Below are positions 1 to 9,200 of a stretch of DNA of 37,842 nt, piece by piece; position 1 is the first letter of the stretch, and each line of letters opens with the position of its first letter. Below the pieces are notes generated by a model, which saw only the letters and a program-made list of their open reading frames with translations, searched no databases and was not told where the DNA came from. The translations under genes were made by a program, and so were the position numbers. Source of the stretch: Patescibacteria group bacterium (GTDB taxonomy: Bacteria > Patescibacteriota > Patescibacteriia > Magasanikbacterales > UBA922); NCBI GenBank assembly GCA_018823045.1, contig JAHJIX010000019.1, positions 1-37,842 on the forward strand, written 5' to 3'.

Positions 1-1189
1 AACGATCTAATTCTTTTTTGGAAAAAATATTTTCATCTTTCATCCAAAGCATTAATGATTGCCTTAATAGATTTTCTAATTTAAGAATATCATCGTTTTT
101 TAATTCTTGTTTCTCTCCATGAACAATATTACTACGATAAGTATACATTTTTTTCAAAAAAAGATAATTCTCCTCACGATTTTCAATATCACTTAAAAGA
201 AAAGCAACTCGCAAAGCTATCTTAAATGATAATTCAGCTTTACTTTCAGGTAAATACAAAGCTTCAAATCCTATTATATAATCAATTATCTTATCATCAA
301 AATTTTTTCTTGACATTCCCATAGATAAACGACGAAGAGCTAATGAAAACCTTGATTCTTTTTCTTCTGAAATAATATACTGAAAAATACTAGATAATTC
401 ATTAATATCCTCTTCATTAATAAAACATTTCTTACCTGAAATAATATCTTGATGATTTTTTCCTTGACGGAAACCTTTTGGCCCTGTAGAAAATGTTTTC
501 AATTGAAAATAAATACTATCACTACGATAAACAGCTGAATGTTTTAATAATCTAAGAGCATATACTATAAAATCAAAAAATTCTGTTGTTTCTATCAATT
601 CAATTTTTTCTTTATTTTTAAGAAGCTTAGGCAATATTTGTTTTCGCTCAATAATAAAATCAGACTTAGCAAATTCCATACGTATTCTATGAAAATCGAA
701 GTCCTCTTTAATGTGTGTTTTCTTTATTTTCTTTTTAATTACCAATTCATCATTTAATTTGATTTCTTCTCCATCATAATCAAAATTATACAGGTTTGAC
801 GAATCTAAATATACAAAATCATTAGAATAAAATAATTCCTCAAACTTGACATATGATTCATTAAATATATCTTCAATATAGGTATTATTCTGATTATATA
901 CTATTCTTAAAAAAACTAGAATACATCTTTCCTTATTTATTGAAAATTTAAAATTAGAAATACCAATATTTTTTCCTTCTAAAAATTCAATTTTTTCATC
1001 ATTTTTCATTATTTGTAAGCAAATATTGAAAAGGGATTGTTTCTTTATTCTTTTATCTACTTTTTCAAACTCAAACAAAAAATCTAAACTTTCTTTTTCA
1101 AAAGGATTTTTTTTATATAATCTTAAAGCAATCTTTGTTAATTCTTTAAGTTTAAGATATAACTTTTGATTATTTATTTCTTTATCCAT
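1..1189 (-). CDS. HEPN-domain protein, ApeA-like (3' end outside window)
   Basis: I translated the reverse strand from the ATG at 1189 and found 396 codons with no stop, running off the window edge. The last third carries the HEPN signature: a helix reading IIGFEALYLP (about residues 305-314) and the R-x4-H motif YRSNIVHG at 351-358, with R352 and H357 as the expected RNase residues. This arrangement is typical of ApeA-type HEPN proteins, some of which act in anti-phage abortive infection; the N-terminal 200 residues are charged and not recognised. The ATG lies 1 bp after the leuS stop, and no Shine-Dalgarno is visible, so translation probably depends on ribosomes finishing leuS. The gene is visibly more AT-rich than leuS, which suggests acquisition. 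An RNA-binding or general HEPN role is the alternative to defence. Confidence 0.72.
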   Translation of the reverse strand, partial: MDKEINNQKLYLKLKELTKIALRLYKKNPFEKESLDFLFEFEKVDKRIKKQSLFNICLQIMKNDEKIEFLEGKNIGISNFKFSINKERCILVFLRIVYNQNNTYIEDIFNESYVKFEELFYSNDFVYLDSSNLYNFDYDGEEIKLNDELVIKKKIKKTHIKEDFDFHRIRMEFAKSDFIIERKQILPKLLKNKEKIELIETTEFFDFIVYALRLLKHSAVYRSDSIYFQLKTFSTGPKGFRQGKNHQDIISGKKCFINEEDINELSSIFQYIISEEKESRFSLALRRLSMGMSRKNFDDKIIDYIIGFEALYLPESKAELSFKIALRVAFLLSDIENREENYLFLKKMYTYRSNIVHGEKQELKNDDILKLENLLRQSLMLWMKDENIFSKKELDR

Positions 1190-1190
1190 A

Positions 1191-4103
1191 TCAAACAACA
1201 ACACTCACCAACTTCCCCTTCACATAAATCACCTTCCTCACATCCTTCCCCTCTACCCACTTCACAACATTCTCTTCAGCAAGCGCAAGCGCCTTCACAT
1301 CCTCCTCAGAAATATCAGCAGCAACTTCAAGCTTCGCTCGTACCTTTCCGTTTACTTGTACCACAAGCGTTACCATATCCTCTACCAAATACTTTTCATC
1401 ATACACTGGCCAAGGGGCAATAGAAATACTTCCTTCATATCCTGATTTTTCCCAAAGCTCTTCGGTCATGTGTGGAGCAAAAGGAGACAAAATAGACAAA
1501 ATTTTTCCAAATTGCTCTTTGGCCAAAGCTTTTTTCTTGTATACAAAATTCACCATCTCCATCATTCGTGCGATAGCGGTATTGAAGCCAAGGACTTCGA
1601 TATCATCCCCAACTTTTTTAATGGTCTTGTGAATTTCTCTTTCAACATCTTCACTGAACAGGTAGGCCTGTTCACTACAGATAAACTCCTGTAAATTCCA
1701 AACACGGTCAAAAAATTTCTTTACCCCTTTGAGTCCTTCTTCACTCCACGCTACATGTTGATCAAAAGGCCCCATGAACATGATATAGGTTCTGAGAGCA
1801 TCTGCCCCAAACTTTGCAACCATGTCATCTGGATTTACGACATTTCCTTTACTCTTACTCATCTTTTCTCCATCTTGCGCCAAGATAAGTCCATGACTCG
1901 TACGCTTTGCATAGGGTTCACTATGAGGCACTTCTCCAATATCATGAAGAAATTGATTCCAAAATCTTGAATAGAGAAGATGAAGAACCGTATGTTCCAT
2001 TCCCCCATTGTACCAATCCACTTGTCCCCAATAATTAAGCGCTTCCTTTGATGCAAAAGCGGTGTCATTGTGAGGATCCATATAACGAAGCCAATACCAA
2101 CTTGACCCTGCCCAGTTTGGCATGGTGTCGGTTTCACGCTTTGCCTCGCCTCCACAACGTGGACAAGTTGTTTCTACAAATTCTCTCATATCAGCAAGTG
2201 GTGAATCTCCATTGTCTGTCGGTTCATACTTCTCTACATGAGGAAGTTCAAGTGGAAGATCTTTTCGATCAAGTGGGATCCAACCGGGATTACGTTCTTC
2301 TCCTTTACTCTTTCGCTCTCCATTTTCTGCACAATGCGGACAATATACCAATGGAATAGGTTCTCCCCAATATCTTTGACGAGAAAATACCCAATCACGA
2401 AGACGGAAGTTATCTTTCTTTTCTCCAATGCCTTTTTCTTCGAGCCAAGCAATCATTTTTTCTATTGCTTCTTCTTTTTTCAAATCATTAAGGAAATCTG
2501 AATTGATAGCAATACCTTCTCCAGTAAAAGCTTTTTCTCCCTCTTTGAAAATATTGTAATAATAAATATGATTATCCAAATTGATGAAATCATGCAAATC
2601 CTCTACCTTTACCCATTTTCCATCATGATTTTTTACCTCCTTTGGATCAACTTCCGCTCTTTCATCATCCGCTAATTCAATATATACCGCTCGTTGCTCT
2701 CCATAACGATTAACATCTTTATGTGCTGCAAAAAAATTCGTATGCGTTTCAAAACCAAGCAAGTTTATAGACTTGATATTTTGATATCCCGTTTCTTCCT
2801 TCATTTCACGAATAGCAGCATCCTCCCATGTTTCACCATTTTCCTTTCCTCCAATTACAAAAGAAGTCCATCCTTGCTTTGTCCAATCTAAACAAAAATA
2901 CGCATCCTCTTCTGGGTGTTTTACAAGAACAATAACATTTTGTCTTCGAACCGTTTCTTTTCCTTCCTTTGGAATGTCCTTTTCGGCTGATGGAATCATT
3001 TCTGCTACTACTTGACGAATAGGAAGATCAAACTTCTTCGCAAACTCAAAATCCCTCTCATCATGAGCAGGTACCGCCATAATTGCTCCAGTTCCATAAG
3101 TAGCAAGTACATAGTCCGCAATCCAAACAGGAATTTCTTCTCCGTTTACTGGATTGATCGCTTTAATGCCTTTAAGCTCTACTCCTGTTTTATCTTTTTG
3201 AAGTTCTGTTCTTTCGAGGTCTGATTTGAGTCCAGCTTGCTTTTGGTAAGCAGCAACTTCATCAAGATTTTCTATGTTGTCTTTTAACATTTCAAGTAAG
3301 GCATGCTCTGGAGAAAGTACCATGTAGCTTGCACCAAAAAGCGTATCAGGACGAGTCGTAAATACACGAATCTTTTCTTCAAAATTCTTGATAGCAAAAT
3401 CTAGCTCAGCGCCAGTACTCTTGCCTATCCAATTGCTTTGTTGAATTTTGGCTCGTTCGATATAGTCTACCGTATCAAGTCCCTCAAGTAATTTATCTGC
3501 GTACTTGGTAATAGCAAGCATCCATTGTTCCTTATCCCGTTTTTCTACCGTTCCACCACAACGCTCACAAGCTCCATTTACAATTTCTTCATTGGCAAGA
3601 CCAATTTTACAAGACAAACACCAATTGATTGGCGTGTTTTTCTTATACGCCAAACCATGCTCAAAAAATTTGAGAAAAATGTCTTGCGTCCATTGGTAGT
3701 ATGCAGGATCCGTTGTATCAATGACTCTTGACCAATCAAAAGAATAGCCAAGCATCTTGAGCTGACGAATAAAATTTGCAATATTTTCTTTGGTTACATC
3801 CTTTGGCTGGCGACCTGTTTTGATCGCATAATTTTCGGTAGGAAGTCCGAAAGCATCAAATCCAATTGGATAGAGTACATTTTTCCCTTCCATTCGTTTT
3901 TTTCTGCTGATTACATCCATTGCGGTCATTGGCCGAGGATGCCCTACATGAAGCCCCGCTCCTGATGGATAAGGAAACTCAATTAGCCCAAAAAACTTCT
4001 CTTTGCTTGCATCTTCCGTTACTTCAAATGTTTTTTCTGCCTCCCACTTCTCTTGCCATTTCTTTTCTCCACTCTCTTGTAAAAAATCGTTATATGTTTT
4101 CAT
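1191..4103 (-). CDS. leuS: Leucyl-tRNA synthetase with inserted Nudix domain
   Basis: Charges tRNA-Leu with leucine in the cytoplasm. Counting from the GTG at 4112 (residue 1), HIGH-type HVGH lies at 55-58, KMSKS at 750-754, zinc cysteine pairs at 165/168, 182/185, 591/594 and 650/653, and the editing-domain threonine-rich [10 protein letters not shown] at 251-260. The editing domain is interrupted after about residue 370 by roughly 150 residues holding a full Nudix box (G421 to Y443, REMKEETGY ending), then resumes at [12 protein letters not shown] near 527. The frame is open throughout, so this is a fusion and not an artefact. I chose the ATG at 4103 because LeuRS proteins normally begin close to the YxDF-type segment; the in-frame GTG at 4112 adds three residues. 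The HEPN gene follows after 1 bp. Confidence 0.95.
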   Translation of the reverse strand: MKTYNDFLQESGEKKWQEKWEAEKTFEVTEDASKEKFFGLIEFPYPSGAGLHVGHPRPMTAMDVISRKKRMEGKNVLYPIGFDAFGLPTENYAIKTGRQPKDVTKENIANFIRQLKMLGYSFDWSRVIDTTDPAYYQWTQDIFLKFFEHGLAYKKNTPINWCLSCKIGLANEEIVNGACERCGGTVEKRDKEQWMLAITKYADKLLEGLDTVDYIERAKIQQSNWIGKSTGAELDFAIKNFEEKIRVFTTRPDTLFGASYMVLSPEHALLEMLKDNIENLDEVAAYQKQAGLKSDLERTELQKDKTGVELKGIKAINPVNGEEIPVWIADYVLATYGTGAIMAVPAHDERDFEFAKKFDLPIRQVVAEMIPSAEKDIPKEGKETVRRQNVIVLVKHPEEDAYFCLDWTKQGWTSFVIGGKENGETWEDAAIREMKEETGYQNIKSINLLGFETHTNFFAAHKDVNRYGEQRAVYIELADDERAEVDPKEVKNHDGKWVKVEDLHDFINLDNHIYYYNIFKEGEKAFTGEGIAINSDFLNDLKKEEAIEKMIAWLEEKGIGEKKDNFRLRDWVFSRQRYWGEPIPLVYCPHCAENGERKSKGEERNPGWIPLDRKDLPLELPHVEKYEPTDNGDSPLADMREFVETTCPRCGGEAKRETDTMPNWAGSSWYWLRYMDPHNDTAFASKEALNYWGQVDWYNGGMEHTVLHLLYSRFWNQFLHDIGEVPHSEPYAKRTSHGLILAQDGEKMSKSKGNVVNPDDMVAKFGADALRTYIMFMGPFDQHVAWSEEGLKGVKKFFDRVWNLQEFICSEQAYLFSEDVEREIHKTIKKVGDDIEVLGFNTAIARMMEMVNFVYKKKALAKEQFGKILSILSPFAPHMTEELWEKSGYEGSISIAPWPVYDEKYLVEDMVTLVVQVNGKVRAKLEVAADISEEDVKALALAEENVVKWVEGKDVRKVIYVKGKLVSVVV

Positions 4104-4142
4104 AATATTCACTTTAAGATATTGATAGTAAAATCTTACCTT

Positions 4143-4171
4143 ACTTTACCGTAAAATGAGAAGAAAATCAA
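4143..4171 (-). promoter_or_regulatory. Proximal leuS promoter candidate
   Basis: On the minus strand TTGATT is followed after 17 bp by TAAAGT, ending about 40 bp upstream of the leuS ATG. The -10 is imperfect, so this may be a secondary start. Confidence 0.4.
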
Positions 4172-4220
4172 GTCGTTTTCGCTGTAAAATAAAAAAAATA
4201 GCGGAACAGAATACGCCATT

Positions 4221-4249
4221 TTTATATCAGTACAAAACAGATCTGTCAA
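4221..4249 (-). promoter_or_regulatory. Distal leuS promoter candidate
   Basis: On the minus strand a perfect TTGACA is followed after 17 bp by TATAAA. It would give a 5' leader of about 110 nt for leuS and the coupled HEPN gene. Confidence 0.6.
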
Positions 4250-4295
4250 TAAAAAAACCCCAACAAAATAAATGAGCCAATAAATCATCAAAAAA

Positions 4296-4700
4296 TCAGT
4301 AAAAACAGGGGTAATTTTTATGATACTTCAGAGGAACACTCATTCTTCCTCCATTTGCACTACTTATAAATATCGCAGTCACCATATTACAACAAAAATG
4401 ATTTTGTTCTTTACGATTTAAATTCGTATAGAGCTGCTCACCATTTTCATCCAATGCAGGAGTAATATGCTTATCTTTTAAGAGCAAGCCATCACCAAAA
4501 CTACAAGAAAAATAGGCGAATATTTGCCGACGATTTGAAGAATATGCCTTATGACACTCCTCTTTTTTTTCTTGTGACAAAGATTGACACACTTGCGCAG
4601 TCCCAATTTTGATATTATCATCTTTTTGTGGGGGTGGCAGATTGCAGCCTACCATTGAGATGAAAAAGAACATGATGCAAAAGTATGTGTACTTGAGCAT
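4296..4700 (-). CDS. Small Cys-rich lipoprotein, unknown function
   Basis: A 134-residue protein beginning MLKYTYFC with a hydrophobic signal segment and a lipobox ending SMVGC, so Cys19 should be lipidated and the protein membrane-anchored outside the cell. The mature part is short, with several cysteines (a CC pair near the C-terminus) that could form disulfides; no domain is recognised. The open frame extends upstream to 4772, but the ATG at 4700 has a textbook AAGGAG Shine-Dalgarno 6 bp upstream (4706-4711) and places the signal peptide at the N-terminus. The strong Shine-Dalgarno is unusual in this window and may mark acquired DNA. A TTGACA promoter lies just upstream. Confidence 0.75.
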   Translation of the reverse strand: MLKYTYFCIMFFFISMVGCNLPPPQKDDNIKIGTAQVCQSLSQEKKEECHKAYSSNRRQIFAYFSCSFGDGLLLKDKHITPALDENGEQLYTNLNRKEQNHFCCNMVTAIFISSANGGRMSVPLKYHKNYPCFY

Positions 4701-4751
4701 AGAATCTCCTTGGGTAAAGCTCAAAAACACCATGTTTCTGAGCATATTAAA

Positions 4752-4780
4752 ACAGTAGCACTCTTCCATCAAACTGTCAA
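4752..4780 (-). promoter_or_regulatory. Promoter of the Cys-rich lipoprotein
   Basis: Minus strand TTGACA (4775-4780), 17 bp spacer, TACTGT (4752-4757), about 50 bp upstream of the chosen ATG at 4700. It lies inside the longer open frame, which supports the shorter protein start. Confidence 0.6.
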
Positions 4781-4833
4781 CATGTTCTCATAAACCACAA
4801 TATGATACAATATGAGAGATATATCTATTATCT

Positions 4834-5415
4834 ATGAAAATATCTATTATTGGCACTCACTCTACTGGAAAAACCAATATTATCTCTGCCCTAGAACAAG
4901 CACTTGTCGCTCAAGGAAAAACAGTCACTATTCTCAAAGAGTTGGCACGAGAATGCCCTTTTCCGATTAACGAAAGCACCACACTAGAAGCACAATCATG
5001 GATACTTGACCAACAAATTGCTCGCGAAGCCGCAATTGACCACGATAATCATGTGCTCATTACCGATCGCGCATCTCTTGATAATTTTGCATATATGTAT
5101 CGTGCAGTTGGTGAATCATTGCCAGGATATTTTGAAGAAAAAGCAGCACATCATATGGGGACATATGATATTATTTTTAAAACACAAAAATTAGATATTG
5201 ATGCAAAAAAAGACAAAGTCAGATCAACAGACTTTATCTTTCGGGATATGATTGATTGGATGATTTTACATTTACTCGAAAAACATGATGTTCCATTTGT
5301 CCAACTCGCTCCAACAACTGACTACATGACCCATGTTGGGCATATTTTAAGCTATATACAGAGTGCACCACATTTCGTTATGCCACATAAAGAAGCGGTG
5401 TGTGCGTTGTATTAA
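4834..5415 (+). CDS. P-loop NTPase/kinase-like protein (NadR/AAA_28-like)
   Basis: A 193-residue single-domain protein. The Walker A loop GTHSTGKT is at residues 7-14, immediately after the first strand, as in nucleoside or nicotinamide riboside kinases of the NadR/AAA_28 group. The segment LITDRASLDNFAYM (about residues 74-87) matches the Walker B/lid region of those enzymes, where the Asp-Arg pair lies near the phosphate acceptor. Function is therefore probably phosphorylation of a small metabolite, with NMN synthesis one possibility; the substrate cannot be read from sequence. It is transcribed divergently from the lipoprotein and followed by a palindromic repeat. TACAAT at 4806-4811 is a possible -10, but I see no convincing -35. 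Confidence 0.8.
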   Translation: MKISIIGTHSTGKTNIISALEQALVAQGKTVTILKELARECPFPINESTTLEAQSWILDQQIAREAAIDHDNHVLITDRASLDNFAYMYRAVGESLPGYFEEKAAHHMGTYDIIFKTQKLDIDAKKDKVRSTDFIFRDMIDWMILHLLEKHDVPFVQLAPTTDYMTHVGHILSYIQSAPHFVMPHKEAVCALY

Positions 5416-5421
5416 ATGTAC

Positions 5422-5546
5422 AAAATCCTCCCCTTACGAGGGAAGTTAGAGGGGGTCCATCTTTGCAATTAAGAGAGGTCTAATTTAAACCTTCTTTAAA
5501 CGCTCCGTAAGACCCCACCTAGTCTCCCCTTATAGGGGAAGAATTT
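5422..5546. repeat. Palindromic REP/MITE-like repeat between convergent genes
   Basis: Two inverted arms (5422-5457 and 5510-5546) of similar sequence, each with a small hairpin of the form CTCCCC-TTA-GAGGG or CCCC-TTATA-GGGG and an outer GGGGT/ACCCC segment, separated by about 50 bp. It fills the gap between the P-loop gene and the membrane-protein gene, whose 3' ends face each other. A related hairpin occurs at 20045. It may serve as a bidirectional terminator. Confidence 0.65.
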
Positions 5547-5552
5547 ATTTTA

Positions 5553-5930
5553 TTATTTCACCATTCTTTGATATATCTTCATCGCTACCAACACTTCCAA
5601 TACACTCATCGGAACCGCATACCACAAAATGTTTAATGGGAAAATACCCATATTACCAACAACCAACCACATCAATACAAAACCAACAAACCAAGAAAGC
5701 CACACTGCAGACCAAAAGCTGTGTTTTTTATAAATCACATATATTGCATAAGCAAAGGCGAATCCCCATATTCCCCAAACTAATCCATTATACCATGCAC
5801 CTGGATATGGCATACCAATTGCTTCGTAATGATTCGTCCAAAAAGACTTAAGTAAAAATTCGTTGCGAAAAAATTCAAAAAAATTAATCCAAAGTCCTGC
5901 AAAAAACACAGACAATATTGTTTTCTTCAT
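5553..5930 (-). CDS. Small membrane protein, about four TM segments
   Basis: A 125-residue, strongly hydrophobic protein with an N-terminal segment MKKTILSVFFAGLWINFFEF and further membrane spans near residues 47-65, 71-90 and 98-118. Loops are short and aromatic. I recognise no catalytic motif and cannot assign a family. No Shine-Dalgarno precedes the ATG. It lies 23 bp after the start side of the prepilin block, in the same direction, so it may be the last gene of that transcript. Confidence 0.65.
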   Translation of the reverse strand: MKKTILSVFFAGLWINFFEFFRNEFLLKSFWTNHYEAIGMPYPGAWYNGLVWGIWGFAFAYAIYVIYKKHSFWSAVWLSWFVGFVLMWLVVGNMGIFPLNILWYAVPMSVLEVLVAMKIYQRMVK

Positions 5931-5953
5931 ATTTCAAAAAAATAAAAACAGGG

Positions 5954-8900
5954 TTATAAGGGATATAAATATTCCCCAGAAATCACTTCAATATCTACTT
6001 CACCTGGCCTCGTCCAAGCAACCGACATATGATCACCACCATATCCTTCTTGAAAAATGCCTTCTATATAATATCTTTGTCCAGCCTGAAGCGTGATAGG
6101 AATAGAATGTTGTGAAGGATATTTTGTCCATAATTGATATGTTGTCCAACCAGGAACTTCTGCAATCTTCGATTTATTTGCTTCATTACTATCTGAAGAA
6201 AGCCATAATTCGCCATAATCATCACTTGCAATATAAAAAGTATATTCCCCTGTCTCTGGTGCTTCTAATAAAGCTTCCACCCTAGCCCCATAAGCATTTC
6301 CAATATTTTGTGGAACTTCAAAGCTCGTGATAAGAGCAGAACTATGAGGAGCATCAGGATAATCAACACGTGCTTTAAGAGTGGCTATTGAAACATTTCC
6401 AATATTATTCCAATAATGCACTTGAATAGGGTCTCTCCAATCGGGATCAGTATCTTCATCGAGCTGTGTATAAGGAGAGATAAAATCACTAACGATAACT
6501 TGAATATTTGCATTACTTGGTGTTATCCAAGCAACAGAGACATGATCTTCATCATCTCCTTCTTTATGCAATACTTCAAAATAATATTTTTCACCCGCTT
6601 GCAAAGAAATTGGATTGGATGATTGTTCTGCATAATCATCCCAATCACGAAAAACAGTCCAAGCAGGTACCGATGCAATAAGATTTTTATGAGAGGCAAA
6701 TTGATCATTACTAAAATACAATTGAGAATTATCATCACTTGCAATATAAAAAGTATACTCCCCTGTTTCAGGTGGAAAAATAAATCCTCTCATACGAGAA
6801 CCATAATAATCTCCATGAGCAGAAAATTCTAAACTTGTGAGAATACTTGTGCTATCAGGATTATATGGATAATTATTATTACTTGTCAAATCAGCAATAC
6901 TTAAACCACTTAGGCTTTCCCAAAAATCAATATTTATATAACCCAAAGCAGCTAGATTGGGTTTTGTATCATTATATTCTTGCAAAATTTCTTCAGAACT
7001 TCGAATCGAATTATACAGATACACTTCATCAATAATTCCATCAATAGCAGCACTCGTACCTGCATAATCAGAACCTATATAAAGTTTTGCAAGTGTACCC
7101 CCTGTAGGTGCATTTGCGTACACGAAACTATCAAGTTCCTCTCCGTTAATATAGAGACGAACTTCACTCGTCGCAGCTTCACGAACAAGAGCTATATGAT
7201 AAAAAGTATCAGCAACGAAATTTGCATCAAAAATATATTGAACATTTGATCCTTGAGCATACTCATGTTTATATTCTACATCACCATTACTTTCTAGCTG
7301 TAATTCATAGAGTGTATTATCTTCTTCATCTTCTCCAATTCGTGAATAAACCAAAAATGTCCTGCTTGAAATACTATCAAGTTTTGTCCAAAATGAAATA
7401 GATAAATCTCCTACAATTTGCAAATCTTCTGAAAGAGGAATATCAATATAATCCGTAGAATTATCTAAATGAAGTGCATTATTCAACACCCCTTCTTCAA
7501 ATTCTGTTCCCTGTGCTGTTGCATCATTATTTCCTTCTTGATCAAGCAAATTATCATCAAAATTCCAGTAGGATACAAGACCTTCTAGTGCTTCTGAACA
7601 ATCAGCAACATCATTGTCATTGATATCCAAATCACCTGGCCAAGGATTATCCAAAGGAAAAGCATCTTCTGAAAGATCTAAACGATCCCAATAATTTCCA
7701 GCACAGGATTCATCATCAAAAATATTATTATCTTTATCCCCTTGAACAATCGTATAATTGGTACTTTGATAAAAATTATTATAGTAAACATTATTATTGA
7801 TTGCACCATTATAAAACTGTAAAATACTTTTATCCGTAGTAATGGTATTCAAACGAATCGTATTATTTTCTGAAAATTGTCCACTCGTTTGTCGCCCATT
7901 GATCTGAATTCCTGTCTCTGCATTACCATCCAGAACGTCAAGCGTAATAGTATTTCCTTCTATAAGAGCATTATCAATTCGAGCAAGATTAATACCTCGA
8001 CTATTCACAACATTGGAAGTAATTGTATTATTTTTAATAATAAAGGTATCATGATCTGGATCATTATTACTTGGATTACTCGCATAGATAGCACTGCTAA
8101 AACCATCAATAATACAATTTTGTACGGTAATATTACTTAAATTTCCCCATTGCCCAAACATAATTCCTTTTCCTGTATCAGATCCTTGAATCATATGTCC
8201 ATCACAATCAAATACGATACCTACACTATCATCAAGAATTCTAAATCCATCTCCACAAAAAAAATAATCTCTATCCAAAACAATTGATTCTGTTATTTCT
8301 ATTTCATTTTCTTGACAAACTTCAGGAGCTTCATCTTCCATTGGAACCGCATAAGAACTGAAATGCTCTGCAGTGAAAGTTAAAGTATCCCCATTACAAG
8401 TTATATTCGTACAACTTGGATCTGTCCCCGCATTACAAAGAGCTCCATTATTGATCACATCTGTGGAACTTGCAAAATTCCCTGCTGACCAATAAATATC
8501 TGTTGGGCAAGTTACATTATGAAGAGTTAGGCTTACCTCATGATCAAAACTCGGATCTAAATTGGCAAGATTTACACTTATAAGCCCTTCCCCTATTTGA
8601 ACATTGCTATCATAATCTTCACCACTGGCGTCAACCGTATACCCTACAGGAAATGTAATAGAACCATGCGCATTAGCAAGTATCATATTATTAACGGCTG
8701 TTAAATCTGGTACTGAAGTAAAATCAGTACTGCCTGGATACTCACTATACAATGGCAAAGAACCAACTTGCCCGGTAAAACAACTTATAGCTTGAATTTG
8801 TCTATCATCAACAGAAACAGCATAATAGGTTTGTTCGTCTGAACCAAATTTTGGATCTTTTGGGATCCGCGGGAGATAAGTTGCCAATGTATTGCTTAAA

Positions 8901-9199
8901 TCAAGACAAGACGCTTGTGGTGTAATACCTGCACAATCAATATCACATCCAGCATTATCTGTTCCAAGCATACGCCAATTATTATCTACACCACTTGGTA
9001 AATGTCCACCATGATCTACTTGATACAGACGAATTGCTTGCACAATCGCATCAAGATCTTCAAGACGACGAGATTCTTGTGCTTCTTGAAAGCGCGTAAT
9101 TGGGTCTACGGCAATAAAAACAACAGCAGAAATAATTGCTATAATTGCGATGGTTATAAGTAACTCAATTAACGTAAATCCTTTTCTGGATAAAGACAT
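5954..9199 (-). CDS. Giant prepilin-adhesin: beta-helix, LamG, two PA14 domains
   Basis: A 1081-residue protein with a class III-type prepilin start: RKG|FTLIELL gives a prepilin peptidase site after Gly7 and a hydrophobic helix to about residue 31. Residues 32-145 form a pseudopilin-like body with cysteines 85, 89, 98 and 140 and the IPKDP segment. Residues 146-290 form a shared extension ending HFSSYAVP. Then come a right-handed beta-helix with NNTI/GNTI repeats (about 300-500), a LamG/concanavalin-like domain (about 540-745), and two PA14-like domains (about 755-910 and 930-1081), each with a GEYTFYIASDD motif. Such domains bind carbohydrates, so a pilus-displayed or membrane-held host-attachment adhesin is inferred. 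Its ATG is 1 bp after the stop of the upstream paralogue. Confidence 0.88.
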   Translation of the reverse strand: MSLSRKGFTLIELLITIAIIAIISAVVFIAVDPITRFQEAQESRRLEDLDAIVQAIRLYQVDHGGHLPSGVDNNWRMLGTDNAGCDIDCAGITPQASCLDLSNTLATYLPRIPKDPKFGSDEQTYYAVSVDDRQIQAISCFTGQVGSLPLYSEYPGSTDFTSVPDLTAVNNMILANAHGSITFPVGYTVDASGEDYDSNVQIGEGLISVNLANLDPSFDHEVSLTLHNVTCPTDIYWSAGNFASSTDVINNGALCNAGTDPSCTNITCNGDTLTFTAEHFSSYAVPMEDEAPEVCQENEIEITESIVLDRDYFFCGDGFRILDDSVGIVFDCDGHMIQGSDTGKGIMFGQWGNLSNITVQNCIIDGFSSAIYASNPSNNDPDHDTFIIKNNTITSNVVNSRGINLARIDNALIEGNTITLDVLDGNAETGIQINGRQTSGQFSENNTIRLNTITTDKSILQFYNGAINNNVYYNNFYQSTNYTIVQGDKDNNIFDDESCAGNYWDRLDLSEDAFPLDNPWPGDLDINDNDVADCSEALEGLVSYWNFDDNLLDQEGNNDATAQGTEFEEGVLNNALHLDNSTDYIDIPLSEDLQIVGDLSISFWTKLDSISSRTFLVYSRIGEDEEDNTLYELQLESNGDVEYKHEYAQGSNVQYIFDANFVADTFYHIALVREAATSEVRLYINGEELDSFVYANAPTGGTLAKLYIGSDYAGTSAAIDGIIDEVYLYNSIRSSEEILQEYNDTKPNLAALGYINIDFWESLSGLSIADLTSNNNYPYNPDSTSILTSLEFSAHGDYYGSRMRGFIFPPETGEYTFYIASDDNSQLYFSNDQFASHKNLIASVPAWTVFRDWDDYAEQSSNPISLQAGEKYYFEVLHKEGDDEDHVSVAWITPSNANIQVIVSDFISPYTQLDEDTDPDWRDPIQVHYWNNIGNVSIATLKARVDYPDAPHSSALITSFEVPQNIGNAYGARVEALLEAPETGEYTFYIASDDYGELWLSSDSNEANKSKIAEVPGWTTYQLWTKYPSQHSIPITLQAGQRYYIEGIFQEGYGGDHMSVAWTRPGEVDIEVISGEYLYPL

Positions 9200-9200
9200 A

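Noticed and set aside
2540-2999. Nudix insertion in leuS as a frameshift or assembly fusion of two genes
   Set aside because: The frame is continuous and LeuRS motifs resume correctly on both sides.
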